Origin: Vicingaceae bacterium
Lineage (GTDB): Bacteria > Bacteroidota > Bacteroidia > Flavobacteriales_E > Vicingaceae
Direction of reading: 5' to 3'
Assembly (NCBI GenBank): GCA_019429185.1
Contig: JAHYJH010000004.1
Location: 1-64,000, forward strand
Length of the DNA stretch: 64,000 nucleotides
This document shows, one piece after another, positions 44,401-52,968 of this stretch; the stretch's first letter is position 1, and every line of letters begins with the position of its first letter. Made by a program: the position numbers and the translations under genes. Below the pieces are notes generated by a model, which did no database searches, was not told the DNA's origin, and worked only from the letters and a program-made list of their open reading frames with translations.

Positions 44401-45621
44401 TTACGTTACTGTCGCCAACTTAGAAAGCAGCAAGTCTTTTAGTTCCGTTAGCTTTTGGTTTTCTTTTGAATAAATTTTTAATAAGTCGAAAATCGAGGAT
44501 ACCAACTTATCATATTTGAGCATAATATTATAACTTGGGATTTGAATTTTCATTTGTTCAAACTCCGATTTGTTCATATTTACGCCCACAGAACCTTTTC
44601 CGCCCCACTCTTTTATTTGTTGTTCTAGACCGCTTAATGTTTGAAACATATAGTAAATACTTATATTCTTTTTACAAATCACCGAATTAATTTGCTGATT
44701 TGTTTGACATTCAACATCTGTTATTGATACTAACCCAGCTGTACCAATACAACTTACACAAATTGAATTAATTGGTAATGTTTTGTTCTGTTGATGTTTA
44801 ACACCTTTTTCAGATAGCCATCTAATTGCTGAATTAACAAATATATTATTATGCATATCGGGTATAGTTACAAAAGGCATATAATCACCAAAATTTTCTT
44901 CATCATTTGTAGGGGGTGTTTTACCTGTGACAATATTTTGTGCAATACTCGATATTTCATCAAATCGCCAACCTTCAGGAATCTCTTTCTCCAATTCCTC
45001 ATTCCAAATCATTTCCCCACCATTGCTTTTGTAAGGTTTGCCATCCTCATCAGGAAATTCAAACTCCACAAACCACTCCCTATAAATCGCCTGTGCGGTT
45101 TCTTCGAGTTTTTGGATGAGTTGCTCGTTCAGTTGTATGCGGTTTTGGATGGTGTTGTATTCTTTTACGATTTCTCGTTGTTTGTCTATGTGGGGGATGG
45201 GGAGCATTACTTCTTGCATTTCGTCCCAAGAAAAAATTTCTCTTGCACTGCCGTGGCTTTTAAATCTTGCATACCTATCAAACTCAGGTCTGCGAAACCA
45301 CATCATTAAGTATTCAGGCAACAATTTTTCAGTGTCTGTAACTTCAAAAGGAACATACGCCTGTGAAATCATTGCTTCATCATAATCATCAAATAACGCA
45401 ATGGTAATTTTCTCTCCATTTCTGGAAGTTACAGGTCCATAACCAAATTGATTGCGTTTGATAATTCGGTAGGTTGCCATATTTGTTCCTACGGTATTGG
45501 CAATAGAAGGAATGAAAACCTTATTAATGCTTAATCCCATCAAAGGAATATCACGCAAATCGGAATTTCGCCCTTCAACTGGTTGTATGTATTCACCCAA
45601 TCGTTTATAATTCAATCTCAT
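44401..45621 (-). CDS. hsdS: Type I restriction enzyme, S (specificity) subunit
   Basis: 406 residues in the usual two-half layout. TRD1 covers about residues 1-150, a conserved coiled spacer follows (DKQREIVKEYNTIQNRIQLN, EKLEETAQAIYREWFVEFEF). TRD2 starts at PEGWRFDEISSIAQNIVTGK and the terminal helix is QKLTELKDLLLSKLA. It directs HsdM and HsdR to a bipartite target that I cannot predict. The ATG lies inside the leftover tail of an hsdM-like frame (ELGYEIEL-stop at 45605), suggesting that hsdM and hsdS once overlapped. The stop codon touches a REP hairpin. Confidence 0.93.
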   Translation of the reverse strand: MRLNYKRLGEYIQPVEGRNSDLRDIPLMGLSINKVFIPSIANTVGTNMATYRIIKRNQFGYGPVTSRNGEKITIALFDDYDEAMISQAYVPFEVTDTEKLLPEYLMMWFRRPEFDRYARFKSHGSAREIFSWDEMQEVMLPIPHIDKQREIVKEYNTIQNRIQLNEQLIQKLEETAQAIYREWFVEFEFPDEDGKPYKSNGGEMIWNEELEKEIPEGWRFDEISSIAQNIVTGKTPPTNDEENFGDYMPFVTIPDMHNNIFVNSAIRWLSEKGVKHQQNKTLPINSICVSCIGTAGLVSITDVECQTNQQINSVICKKNISIYYMFQTLSGLEQQIKEWGGKGSVGVNMNKSEFEQMKIQIPSYNIMLKYDKLVSSIFDLLKIYSKENQKLTELKDLLLSKLATVT

Positions 45622-45690
45622 ACCCCAACTCTTTGAACATTGTCTGAACCTTGATTTTCAAGATTGGCTTGATAGCTTGATTTTTAAGCA
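45605..45690 (-). pseudogene. Remnant of an hsdM 3' end
   Basis: A frame ending MFKELGYEIEL-stop (stop 45605-45607) resembles the C-terminus of HsdM (KVFEELGYKISLEP at 46134). It has no start of its own and overlaps the hsdS ATG. It is best read as the original or a duplicated hsdM tail, now cut off by the GxxExxY segment. Confidence 0.5.
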
Positions 45691-45719
45691 CTCTAATCAC
45701 GGTAATTTTACAATCCTTT

Positions 45720-45738
45720 TTAATCATGGTTCAAGACT
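45720..45738. repeat. 19-bp direct repeat, copy next to hsdS
   Basis: TTAATCATGGTTCAAGACT, identical to 46130-46148, bounds the GxxExxY gene. Similarity continues outward (AATCCT..TTAATC). In this copy the repeat supplies the stop codon of the GxxExxY gene. Confidence 0.7.
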
Positions 45739-46111
45739 TTTTATTGTTATGTACTCTCTTGTGTTGTAAGCTTTTTGCTCCAAAATTTATAAGTAACCCT
45801 ATTTCAAGATTATAGGCTTCAACATAATTCATGGCTTGGGCAAGGTGAACATCTTCAAGATTGATAATAGCCTTTAATTCAACCATAATTGTATTTTCTA
45901 CAAAGAAGTCAACTCTGCGTGTTCCAATATCATGTCCTTTGTATTGTAAGGGCATTTCGTGTTCTCTACTAAACTCAATTTCTTGCATTTGCATCTCAAT
46001 GGCCAATGCTCTTTGATAAACAACTTCCTGAAAACCATTACCCAAATGCTTATGCACTTCCATAGCACAACCAATTATCCTGTAAGTCAAATCTTCATAT
46101 TTCATAATCAA
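45731..46111 (-). CDS. GxxExxY protein
   Basis: 126 residues. HKHLGNGFQEVVYQRAL carries the name-giving G-x-x-E-x-x-Y (GFQEVVY). RVDFFVENTIMVELKAI gives a PD-(D/E)xK-like D-x(n)-E-x-K arrangement. LAQAMNYVEAYNLEIGLLINFG, followed by the Lys/Arg-rich end, is typical. A nuclease fold is likely; no function is established. The gene is inserted between hsdM and hsdS and bounded by exact 19-bp direct repeats. Genes of this family often sit in odd places in Bacteroidota genomes, which suggests mobility. Confidence 0.85.
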   Translation of the reverse strand: MIMKYEDLTYRIIGCAMEVHKHLGNGFQEVVYQRALAIEMQMQEIEFSREHEMPLQYKGHDIGTRRVDFFVENTIMVELKAIINLEDVHLAQAMNYVEAYNLEIGLLINFGAKSLQHKRVHNNKKS

Positions 46112-46129
46112 GTAATCTTATAATCCTCA

Positions 46130-46148
46130 TTAATCATGGTTCAAGACT
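46130..46148. repeat. 19-bp direct repeat, copy at the hsdM stop
   Basis: TTAATCATGGTTCAAGACT, identical to 45720-45738. In this copy the repeat carries the last hsdM codons (SLEP) and the stop codon. Confidence 0.7.
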
Positions 46149-47709
46149 GATTTTATACCCCAATTCTTCAAACACTTTCAGCAAATCAGCTTTCGATTGG
46201 GCTTCTGTTTTCAGCAAGTCGGTAAACTCGCCTTTTAAAGCCGTCATTTTCTCCTCAAAGTCAATATTCTCATCACGGTTTACAAACGCAATGTATTTAC
46301 TTGGTACGAGAGAAAAATCTTTTTTGGCTACTTCTTCAAAAGAAGCGGAGTAGCAGTATTCAGGAATATCTTTATAACTATTCTTTTCTTGCTGCCAAGT
46401 GTGATAGGTCTTTCCAATATCTTTGATATGCTGCTCGCTGAATTGGATATATTTCTTTTCAAATGGTTCGCCTATTTGTCGTAAGTCCATAAACAGGATT
46501 TCTTTTTCACGGTTTCGGTAGTTACGGGTTTCGTCACCAATCTTTCGGGAATGGACTTTTTTGTTTTTGTTCAGAATCCAAAGCGTTACACTTATGTCTG
46601 TGGTATAAAACAAATTTCGTGGCAATACCAAAATGGCTTCCACCAAATTATTTTCTATCAGCTTTCTGCGTATTTTATATTCTTCTCCACCACCGCTCAA
46701 TGCACCGTTTGCCAAAATAAAACCTGCCACACCGTTTTCGGAAAGTTTAGAAACCATATTCAAAATCCAACCGTAGTTGGCGTTGCTTTTGGGCGGCACA
46801 TCATAACCTCTCCAACGTGGGTCGTCTGTTAGTTCGGTTGCTGCACGCCAGTCTTTTTTGGTTAAAAGGCGGGTTTGCCATAATGTAATCGGCTTTCAGG
46901 TCTTTGTGTTGGTCATCCGCAAAGGTGTCGGCATCTTTTTCGCCAAGATTGGCAGAAATTCCTCTTATGGCAAGGTTCATCTTTGCCAGTTTGTAAGTGG
47001 TTTTGGTGTATTCCTGTCCGTAAATAGAAATTTCTTTTTTGTTGCCGTGGTGTGCTTCAATAAACTTAATGGATTGCACAAACATACCGCCCGAACCGCA
47101 AGCTGGGTCATAGATAATACCTTTGTAAGGTTCAATCATTTCAGCAATCAAGTTTACAATTGTCTTTGGCGTATAAAATTCTCCTTTGCCTTTTCCTTCT
47201 GCCAAAGCAAATTTTGAAAGGAAATATTCATATACTTTGCCAACTACATCTTGCTTGGGGTCTTTGGTGGTATCAATATCGTTAATGGTATCGAGCAAAG
47301 AAGCCAGTTTGGTAATGTCTAAACCTAAACGAGAAAAGTAGTTGTCAGGCAATGCACCTTTTAGGGCTTTATTATTTTTCTCAATGGTATGCAAAGCGGT
47401 GTCAATGAGCAGGGCAATGTCGTTTTGCTTTGATTTTTTTATCAGGAAATTCCAACGGCTTGTTTCTTCCAAAAAGAATACATTGTTCATATTGTAGAAC
47501 TCAGCCATTTCAAGGTATTTGTCTTTGCCTTCGGCAATCAGTTTGGCTCGGTGTTCTTCAAACTTGTCGCTGGCAAACTTTAAGAAAATCAGTCCTAATA
47601 CTACGTGTTTGTATTCGGAAGGCTCTACGCTACCTCGCAGTTTATTCGCTGCTTCCCAAAGGGTTACTTCAATAGCTTTTTCTTTTAGTTCTTTCTTCTG
47701 TTTCGCCAT
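46134..47709 (-). pseudogene. hsdM: Type I methyltransferase M subunit (HsdM), frameshifted
   Basis: The first frame (47709-46801) carries the helical N-domain, FYTPKTIVNLIAEMIEPYKG, DPACGSGGMF (SAM motif I) and ANPPFNQK (NPPF catalytic motif). It then goes out of frame into RLACSNRT. The second frame (to 46134) resumes with the rest of the enzyme (PPKSNANYGWILNMVSKL, LEAILVLPRNLFYTTDISVT, KVFEELGYKISLEP). One extra A in an A6 run (46854-46859 on the minus strand) explains this: with five A the frame reads NQKDWRAATELTDDPRWRGY. It could be a real mutation, slippage or a sequencing error. Apart from this the gene is complete. Confidence 0.9.
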
Positions 47710-47813
47710 TTTATGGTGTCAATATTTTATATTATTTCTGTCTGCTAAATTAGGTTTTATATGCTTATTATCTTTATCGGTGCGTTGGCAAAAGAGCAAG
47801 GCTAAATGTATAG

Positions 47814-47836
47814 TTTATTTCATTACAGACCCTAAA
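47814..47836 (-). repeat. 23-bp inverted repeat, right copy
   Basis: Exact reverse complement of 38572-38594. It overlaps the DUF1348 stop codon (47832-47834). The remaining gap 47710-47813 holds the hsdM upstream region; no clear promoter box was recognised. Confidence 0.7.
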
Positions 47837-48242
47837 GTTTTCTTTCGTTTTCATCAATGGCTAAATCGTTTATACTGGCAAATCGTTTTTTCATTAATCC
47901 ATTTTCATCAAACTCCCAGTTTTCATTTCCATAAGCTCTCCACCATTGCCCTTTTTGGTCTTGATATTCGTATTCAAACCGAACAGCAATTCTGTTTTCG
48001 GTGTGTGCCCAATATTCTTTTTTCAACTTATAGTTGATTTCATTGTCCCATTTTCTTTTAAGAAAAGCTACAATTTCGGCTCTGCCGTTAATAAACTCAT
48101 TTCTGTTTCTCCATTCGCTATCAATGGTATAAGCTAAGCTAACTTTTTCAGGATTTTTACTGTTCCAGGCATTTTCAGCCATCTGTATTTTTTGCTTTGC
48201 TGTTTCAGCTGTAAAAGGAGGTAAAGGATGTTTTTGTTCCAT
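47832..48242 (-). CDS. DUF1348 / SnoaL-like NTF2-fold protein
   Basis: 136 residues. [40 protein letters not shown] and [20 protein letters not shown] match DUF1348, an NTF2-like cone fold. The biochemical function is not established. It lies 5 nt after ppk1 on the same strand, so it is read from the same transcript. The product appears full length and cytoplasmic. Confidence 0.85.
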   Translation of the reverse strand: MEQKHPLPPFTAETAKQKIQMAENAWNSKNPEKVSLAYTIDSEWRNRNEFINGRAEIVAFLKRKWDNEINYKLKKEYWAHTENRIAVRFEYEYQDQKGQWWRAYGNENWEFDENGLMKKRFASINDLAIDENERKL

Positions 48243-48247
48243 TTTTG

Positions 48248-50272
48248 TTAGTTTTTAAGTTTTAAATAATCGTAAAAATCGTATTGAGCCCTTATGCTGG
48301 TTGTTGATGTAGATTTTTTATAAGGATTGCTTTGCGTTTTATTCAAATTTCTTGCTTTAACATTGTCTTTTAATTGAAGTGCGATTAATTTTTTAATTTC
48401 ATTTTTAAGTTTCGTGTTATAAACAGGAAAAGCCACTTCAACCCTGTGGCTTAAGTTTCTTTTCATCCAATCTGCCGAAGCCAGATACAGTTTTTCATCG
48501 CCATTGTTATGAAACAAATAAATTCTTCCGTGTTCTAAATATCGGTCAATTATACTAATTACTTTAATGTTTTTGCTCATGCCTTCCACGCCAGGAATCA
48601 AACAACAAATACCTCTTACAATAATGGTTATTTTAACTCCTGCATTACTTGCATCATAAAGTTTATTAATCATTTGTTTGTCTTCTAAACTGTTCATTTT
48701 AAGCACCATTTTTCCAACCCTTCCGTTTTGTACATGTTCTATTTCAACATCAATTAAGCGTTCGAACTCTTGGCGTAAATTAAACGGGGCAACTAACAAA
48801 TGATTAAAAGTAGGCTGTTTAATTTCTCCTTTTAAAAAACTAAAGACTTTGTTTAATTCGTTAGTTAATTGAATATCGGAAGTTAACAAGGCATGGTCGC
48901 AATAAATTTTTGAAGTATCTTCATTAAAATTACCCGTTCCAAAATAGGCGTAGTTCACTACTTTTTCGCCTTCATGTCGTTTAATTAAACAAATTTTAGA
49001 ATGTACTTTCAGCTCATCAAAACTATAAATTACATTTACTCCAGCAGCTTTCATTTCGCTTGCCCATTTCATGTTTAGTTCTTCATCAAATCGGGCTTTT
49101 AATTCACTAAAAACCGTTACTTTTTTGCCATTTTTGGCAGCAACAATAAGTGCTTTACAAATTCGAGATTCTTTGGCAACACGGTAAAGGGTAATGTTTA
49201 TTTCGAGCAATTGAGGGTCGATACTGGCTTGTTCAACAAAATTGAGTACGTATTCATATTGTTGATAAGGAAAATGCAAGGCAAATTCTTTTTGCTGAAG
49301 GGCTTCAAAAATAGACGAATAATTAGCTAATTCAGAATGATTTAGTGTAGGCAAATCATCATAAAAAAGTGATGGATTTCCTACTACTGGAAATTTAAAA
49401 AAATCATTAAAATTATGGTGGCGACCACCAGGAACCAGTTCGTCCTTTTTTATTCCCAATGCTTTTCTTACCAATTTTAAGATTGCTTTTGGCATTTTTT
49501 CATCATAAAGAAAACGAGTGGGATCGCCAATTTTTCTTTTATGTAAACTGTTCAAAATTTTCCCTTTAACTGTTTCAGCAATTTCTTCTTCTAAATACAA
49601 TTCGGCATCTCTGCTTAGTTTCACGGAATAACATTCGGGAGAATTTATTTCAGGTACAAGTTCTTTAATAAACAATCGCATTACGTCTGACAACATAATA
49701 ATTACTTCATTATTAGCATCCGAAGGTAATTTTATAAATCTTTCTGTTTTATCGGTAGGAATATGTAAAAGAAAAACATCAAAAGTCTCTGCTAAATTGC
49801 TTACAGTTAAGTATAATCCCTTGTCATTTAAAAAAAGAGGAGCATTAATATCAAGCTTAATCTTTTTTATTAAGGGCTTAATCTTTTTATTAAAATACGT
49901 TACCAAAAAATTATATTGAAGAGCCTCTACTTCATCTTTATTGATAATATAAATTTTTTCTTTTTGCAACAACGGAATCAACTCATCATTAAAAATTCTT
50001 CCAAATTCAATTTGTTGTTTTTTAACAATTTTGTTTATTTTTTTGAGTAATTTCTTTAATTTTTCATCTTTTGGAAGGTTTTCTAACTCCTGAAGTTTAA
50101 GAATGTGTTTGTATGACGCAACCCTAACCCGATAAAATTCATCCAAATTGGAAGAATAGATAGCCAAAAAACGTAAGCGTTCAATAAGTGGAACTTTAGG
50201 ATTTATGGCTTCTTGTAAAACCCTATAATTGAATGACAACCAACTTAATTCTCTATCGAAATAATTATTCAT
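48248..50272 (-). CDS. ppk1: Polyphosphate kinase 1
   Basis: 674 residues, usual length. The N-domain begins [20 protein letters not shown]. The phosphotransfer histidine lies in [13 protein letters not shown] (about residue 424), after the conserved [30 protein letters not shown] and [16 protein letters not shown] belong to the two catalytic C-domains. It makes inorganic polyphosphate from ATP. It is divergent from the DUF2652 gene across a 69-bp gap. Nothing appears damaged. Confidence 0.95.
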   Translation of the reverse strand: MNNYFDRELSWLSFNYRVLQEAINPKVPLIERLRFLAIYSSNLDEFYRVRVASYKHILKLQELENLPKDEKLKKLLKKINKIVKKQQIEFGRIFNDELIPLLQKEKIYIINKDEVEALQYNFLVTYFNKKIKPLIKKIKLDINAPLFLNDKGLYLTVSNLAETFDVFLLHIPTDKTERFIKLPSDANNEVIIMLSDVMRLFIKELVPEINSPECYSVKLSRDAELYLEEEIAETVKGKILNSLHKRKIGDPTRFLYDEKMPKAILKLVRKALGIKKDELVPGGRHHNFNDFFKFPVVGNPSLFYDDLPTLNHSELANYSSIFEALQQKEFALHFPYQQYEYVLNFVEQASIDPQLLEINITLYRVAKESRICKALIVAAKNGKKVTVFSELKARFDEELNMKWASEMKAAGVNVIYSFDELKVHSKICLIKRHEGEKVVNYAYFGTGNFNEDTSKIYCDHALLTSDIQLTNELNKVFSFLKGEIKQPTFNHLLVAPFNLRQEFERLIDVEIEHVQNGRVGKMVLKMNSLEDKQMINKLYDASNAGVKITIIVRGICCLIPGVEGMSKNIKVISIIDRYLEHGRIYLFHNNGDEKLYLASADWMKRNLSHRVEVAFPVYNTKLKNEIKKLIALQLKDNVKARNLNKTQSNPYKKSTSTTSIRAQYDFYDYLKLKN

Positions 50273-50336
50273 GTTTTTTTAATATGTTATAATAAGATTT
50301 GTATTCTAAATTACAAAAATGAAGTTCAAATTTAAG

Positions 50337-50344
50337 TAAGTTTG
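50337..50344 (+). promoter_or_regulatory. TAnnTTTG -7 element of the DUF2652 gene
   Basis: TAAGTTTG at this position overlaps the first possible TTG start codon (50342). If it is the promoter, translation more likely begins at the in-frame TTG at 50363 or close to it. Confidence 0.5.
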
Positions 50345-51451
50345 TTCGTTAAAATAGCTCCTTTGCAGATAGACGATACATTAAAGAAATCCTTACTACT
50401 AATACCTGATATTAGTGGTTTTACTCGCTTTGTGAATGATACCGAAATTATTCATGGTACTCATATTGTTGCAGAATTACTCGAAATTATTATAAAAAGC
50501 AATATATTAGACCTTAAAGTAGCAGAAATTGAAGGTGATGCTGTACTTTTCTATCGCATAGGAAAGAAACCCACAATAAAAGAAATTTACGCTCAGTGCG
50601 AAAAAATGTTTTTAGCGTTTCATCAACATTTAAAACTTTATGAAAGAGACCGTATTTGCGATTGTGGTTCTTGTACACACACTCCTGAGCTTACCCTAAA
50701 ATTTGTTGTTCACTATGGCAATATTGTAGAAAGACAAATTGTTGGTCATCTGCAATTGATGGGACCAGAAGTAACTACGGTGCATAAACTCATGAAAAAT
50801 GATTTAGAAATGCATGAATATATGCTAATTACTGATAATTTATTAGGAAAGACCAATGCCATTGATGCATTAAATTGGACTACTTTTTCAAAAGGACATT
50901 CATTTTATGATGATTTAGGAGAGGTAAACTATTTTTATACCTATTTTAAGGATTTATTAGCTAACGTACCTGAACCGCAACCTCGAAAAGAAGTTAAACT
51001 AGATAACCCTACAGTGCATATCGAAACTAAAATTAAAACTTCAGCAGCAAAAGCTCATGAGCTACTTAAAGACCTCAACCGAAAAAAAGAGTGGATAGTT
51101 GGACTTAAAAAGGTAAAGTTTGACCAAACTAAAGTGCCTCGAATTGGAACACAACACGAATGTTTGTTGCCGTTTAATTCGTTAAACATTGTAACATCAG
51201 AAAATAAAACTACTTCTGATAACAAAATTATTTATGCCGAAAGAGTAATTAATGGAGGGTTTTTACCTACTTCTAGCCATGTTTTTACCATCGAACCCTT
51301 CAATGATAATGAAATAAAACTTTCTATGGATATTTTCTTTAAAAACACCTTTTTAAATAGAATGTTTAAAGAAGTAATGCGAAAATCATTTACTAAATCA
51401 ATAGCCAATTTTAGAGCTATTTTAGAAGATAAAATTAATGATGATTTGTAA
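50342..51451 (+). CDS. DUF2652 (class III cyclase-like) + SRPBCC domain protein
   Basis: 369 residues from the first TTG; a start near 50363 is also possible. Residues about 15-190 are DUF2652. LLIPDISGFTRFVND and EIEGDAVLFYR keep both Asp residues that bind metal in class III nucleotide cyclases. GPEVTTVHKLMKND occupies the place of the cyclase G-x-x-V-N-x-A-A-R segment without its Asn and Arg. CDCGSCTHTP is a cysteine cluster. Residues about 215-360 are an SRPBCC lipid-binding-like fold. Cyclase activity is unproven. It converges with an HD-PycTM gene with 17 bp overlap. Confidence 0.78.
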   Translation: MFVKIAPLQIDDTLKKSLLLIPDISGFTRFVNDTEIIHGTHIVAELLEIIIKSNILDLKVAEIEGDAVLFYRIGKKPTIKEIYAQCEKMFLAFHQHLKLYERDRICDCGSCTHTPELTLKFVVHYGNIVERQIVGHLQLMGPEVTTVHKLMKNDLEMHEYMLITDNLLGKTNAIDALNWTTFSKGHSFYDDLGEVNYFYTYFKDLLANVPEPQPRKEVKLDNPTVHIETKIKTSAAKAHELLKDLNRKKEWIVGLKKVKFDQTKVPRIGTQHECLLPFNSLNIVTSENKTTSDNKIIYAERVINGGFLPTSSHVFTIEPFNDNEIKLSMDIFFKNTFLNRMFKEVMRKSFTKSIANFRAILEDKINDDL

Positions 51452-52589
51452 ATAAAATAACAACAGCATAAACGCTAACGCTTAAAATCATTCCATACAT
51501 AAAAACGATATAACACCACCTTAGGTAGGTGTATTTTTTAGACAAAACAACGCCTAAATAATATAAATCTCTTATTAAAGAAGAATATAAATAATCCCCA
51601 TCTTTCATTAATTCTTTCATTCCCCACTCATAATCGGGCAGATTCATACTATGAAAATTTCCAAAAAACAGCAAATTAGCTTTTCTATTTTTCACGTCAT
51701 CAGTAGTAAACTTTCCTTCGGTTATTTTTGGTTTTGTTGATAAGGTTGCTAAAACTATGGCTATTAAACATATTACCAACATTAATACCGTTGGAAATAT
51801 AAATTCGGGGTGCTTATCAAATTTTGATATTAATGATGAAACCACTATTGAAATAACCAACGCATTAATACTAAGCATTATATTTGCTTTATTATCGGCA
51901 ATAGCACTTAATTCCATGTGGTTTTTTAGTGCTGTTCTAAACATGGTTTCAATGCCTTTTTCGGGAATTTCTTTTTTGTTTTGTTTTTTTAAAATTTTTT
52001 CAATCTCTTTTTCTTTTTGTAAAAGATTTTGAATTTTCTTTTCGTTTAAATTAAGTTGGGCATATTTGGTATAATATTTTTGATTGGTAAGAAAATCAAT
52101 TTCTTTTTTTAGCCAATCTTCTTCGTTTAATGTTTCTTCTTTTTTAATTAATTCAAATTCTGTTCTTAATAAAAGCGTTCGTTCGTTGTAGTTTGGCTTA
52201 GATAAACCAGTCATATCGGCATCACAGATAATTTCTTCTAATAAATTAGTTGGTTCAACTTTCAGTTTGGTAGCTAAAATACAGGATGAAACAACTTTTA
52301 TTTTTTCTAAGGAAATTTTATGCTCTTGAAGAAAACTTGTTGCCTCATCAACACCAAGTTGTTCATGATTTTCGCAGCTTTTTAAATAACCTACATCATG
52401 AAACCAAGCAGCAATTAAGACCAATTCTAATTCTTCATCACTAATTTTTTCTGCTTTAGCAATTTCTTTAGCATTTTCAACCACTTCGTTGGTATGCTTA
52501 AAGTTATGATAAACCAATTTAGTGTTATAGTGTTGCTTAAACAAGTTGAAAACGTGCTGTTCGGCTGCTATTAAAAGAGGACTATTCAT
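51435..52589 (-). CDS. HD phosphohydrolase fused to Pycsar-effector-like (PycTM/DUF5706) membrane domain
   Basis: 384 residues. The N-terminal HD domain has VYHNFKHTNEVV, AAWFHDVGYLKSCENHEQLG (HD) and EIICDADMTGLSK (D). A coiled linker follows (QKEKEIEKILKKQNKKEIPE). The C-terminal 170 residues have AIADNKANIMLSINALVISI and several membrane helices, ending with LRWCYIVFMYGMILSVSV, as in PycTM/DUF5706. PycTM proteins disrupt the membrane when cCMP or cUMP binds, in Pycsar defence. The HD fusion is widespread in Bacteroidota and its role is unknown. The overlap with a cyclase-like gene is suggestive only. Confidence 0.82.
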   Translation of the reverse strand: MNSPLLIAAEQHVFNLFKQHYNTKLVYHNFKHTNEVVENAKEIAKAEKISDEELELVLIAAWFHDVGYLKSCENHEQLGVDEATSFLQEHKISLEKIKVVSSCILATKLKVEPTNLLEEIICDADMTGLSKPNYNERTLLLRTEFELIKKEETLNEEDWLKKEIDFLTNQKYYTKYAQLNLNEKKIQNLLQKEKEIEKILKKQNKKEIPEKGIETMFRTALKNHMELSAIADNKANIMLSINALVISIVVSSLISKFDKHPEFIFPTVLMLVICLIAIVLATLSTKPKITEGKFTTDDVKNRKANLLFFGNFHSMNLPDYEWGMKELMKDGDYLYSSLIRDLYYLGVVLSKKYTYLRWCYIVFMYGMILSVSVYAVVILFTNHH

Positions 52590-52644
52590 TTGTATATTTT
52601 TATAACACAGATTTTTTTCTCGTAAAGTTACAAGTTTTTAATTC

Positions 52645-52919
52645 TCACATTCTCACATTTCTTTTCCCGCAGATGACGCAGATTATCGCAGATTTTTATT
52701 TTCAAAATTCTACATTTCCACATTCACACATCATCACATTCTCACATTTCTTTTCCCGCAGATGACGCAGATTATCGCAGATTTTTATTTTCAAAATTCT
52801 ACTTTTCCACATTCTCACATCATCACATTCTCACATTTCTTTTCCCGCAGATTATCGCAGATTATCGCAGATTTTTATTTTCAAAATTCTACTTTTCCAC
52901 ATTCTCACATCATCACATT
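52645..52919. repeat. Three tandem copies of an 89-90 bp repeat
   Basis: The 379-bp gap between the HD-PycTM gene start and the glutamate-synthase-like gene end holds three near-identical units. Each contains TTTTCCCGCAGAT, CGCAGATTATCGCAGATTTT, CAAAATTCTAC and TTTCCACATTCTCACATC. The period is 89 bp between copies 1-2 and 2-3. The CGCAGAT motif is itself repeated inside the unit. Similar 'cgcagat' repeats occur between genes across Bacteroidota. No reading frame or RNA gene is recognised. Confidence 0.85.
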
Positions 52920-52968
52920 TTTAAATTGTTACATTTTCACATTCCAATTATCATCAAACAAAAGTAAC

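Noticed and set aside
44851-45385. Plus-strand ORFs opposite hsdS
   Set aside because: HsdS motifs are clear on the minus strand; the opposite frames are low-complexity mirror translations.
46551-46832. Plus-strand ORF of 93 codons opposite hsdM
   Set aside because: It is a shadow of the hsdM frame with no domain or start signal.
47430-48037. Plus-strand ORFs opposite hsdM 5' end and DUF1348
   Set aside because: They span two real minus-strand genes and the gap between them and show no family pattern.
52645-52919. Tandem repeats considered as a CRISPR array
   Set aside because: The units are 89 bp and repeated throughout; there are no unique spacers, no short constant repeat and no cas genes.
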